Below, piece after piece: positions 63,967 to 64,000 of a stretch of 64,000 nucleotides of DNA. The stretch is taken from assembly GCA_015654695.1 (NCBI GenBank), contig JAATGJ010000168.1, forward strand, positions 1 through 64,000, read 5' to 3'. Source of the DNA: Chitinophagales bacterium (GTDB taxonomy: Bacteria > Bacteroidota > Bacteroidia > Chitinophagales > Chitinophagaceae). Positions within the stretch are counted from its first letter, which is position 1, and every line of letters starts with the position of its first letter. The position numbers were made by a program, and so were the translations under genes. Below the pieces are notes generated by a model. That model saw nothing but the letters and a program-made list of their open reading frames with translations. It had not been told where the DNA came from and searched no databases.

Positions 63967-64000
63967 ATATTAATGCAAAACTCAAAGTGGTCGAATTCGA

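Overview
The window reads as chromosomal DNA of a Bacteroidota member, most likely Chitinophagales/Chitinophagaceae. The evidence is: type IX secretion (T9SS) C-terminal sorting domains, Bacteroidota-type -7 boxes (TAnnTTTG), very few Shine-Dalgarno sites, a short primary sigma factor, DUF1080, DUF3822, DUF5686 and DUF2027-Smr proteins, and many dispersed palindromic intergenic repeats. All calls come from reading the sequence and its translations; no database search was run.

Layout. 1-11.6 kb holds a tandem family of secreted surface proteins: the tail of one gene, a decayed relative (197-741), a 2689-residue multidomain protein (13 SbsA-type Ig-like domains, three DUF4082 domains, a GATase1-like plus deacetylase-like core, T9SS sorting domain) and a 704-residue paralogue of the core alone. 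11.8-17.8 kb: a DUF1080 protein, an AI-2E-type permease, small lipoprotein and membrane proteins, an NTF2-like protein, a large exported protein, Hsp20 and a bacilliredoxin. 17.9-22.8 kb: a GH130 glycosidase/phosphorylase facing a three-gene operon (two GT4-type glycosyltransferases around an alpha/alpha-barrel-like protein), probably a glycan system. 23.2-25.5 kb: Lgt and the primary sigma factor. 25.8-31.7 kb: a complete RND efflux operon (TolC, adaptor, pump).

31.9-47.7 kb is mostly housekeeping: thioredoxin reductase, FolB, a TolB-like protein, an O-methyltransferase, a MATE exporter, DUF3822-RsmD, 5-formyl-THF cyclo-ligase-LpxK-RNase R, a polyprenyl synthase with a coupled membrane protein, an APC permease, a DUF2027-Smr protein and a Uma2-type nuclease. 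47.9-48.3 kb carries the RNase P RNA gene. 48.3-64 kb: a CPBP-family membrane protein, two lipoproteins, an AlkD/SPL-like DNA-repair pair, a phytase-like esterase, a penicillin acylase, two small proteins, a DUF5686 outer-membrane protein, TrhO, a diphthine-ammonia-ligase-like ATPase and a GMC oxidoreductase.

The least ordinary content is (i) the surface-protein array, with an exact 828-bp internal triplication and a shared upstream ATAATATCC motif; (ii) the GT / alpha-alpha barrel / GT versus GH130 cluster; (iii) several families of inverted-repeat elements in intergenic DNA, including two 182-183 bp copies in opposite orientation, one palindrome read in frame inside the GMC gene, and a repeat-like P19 hairpin in RNase P RNA.
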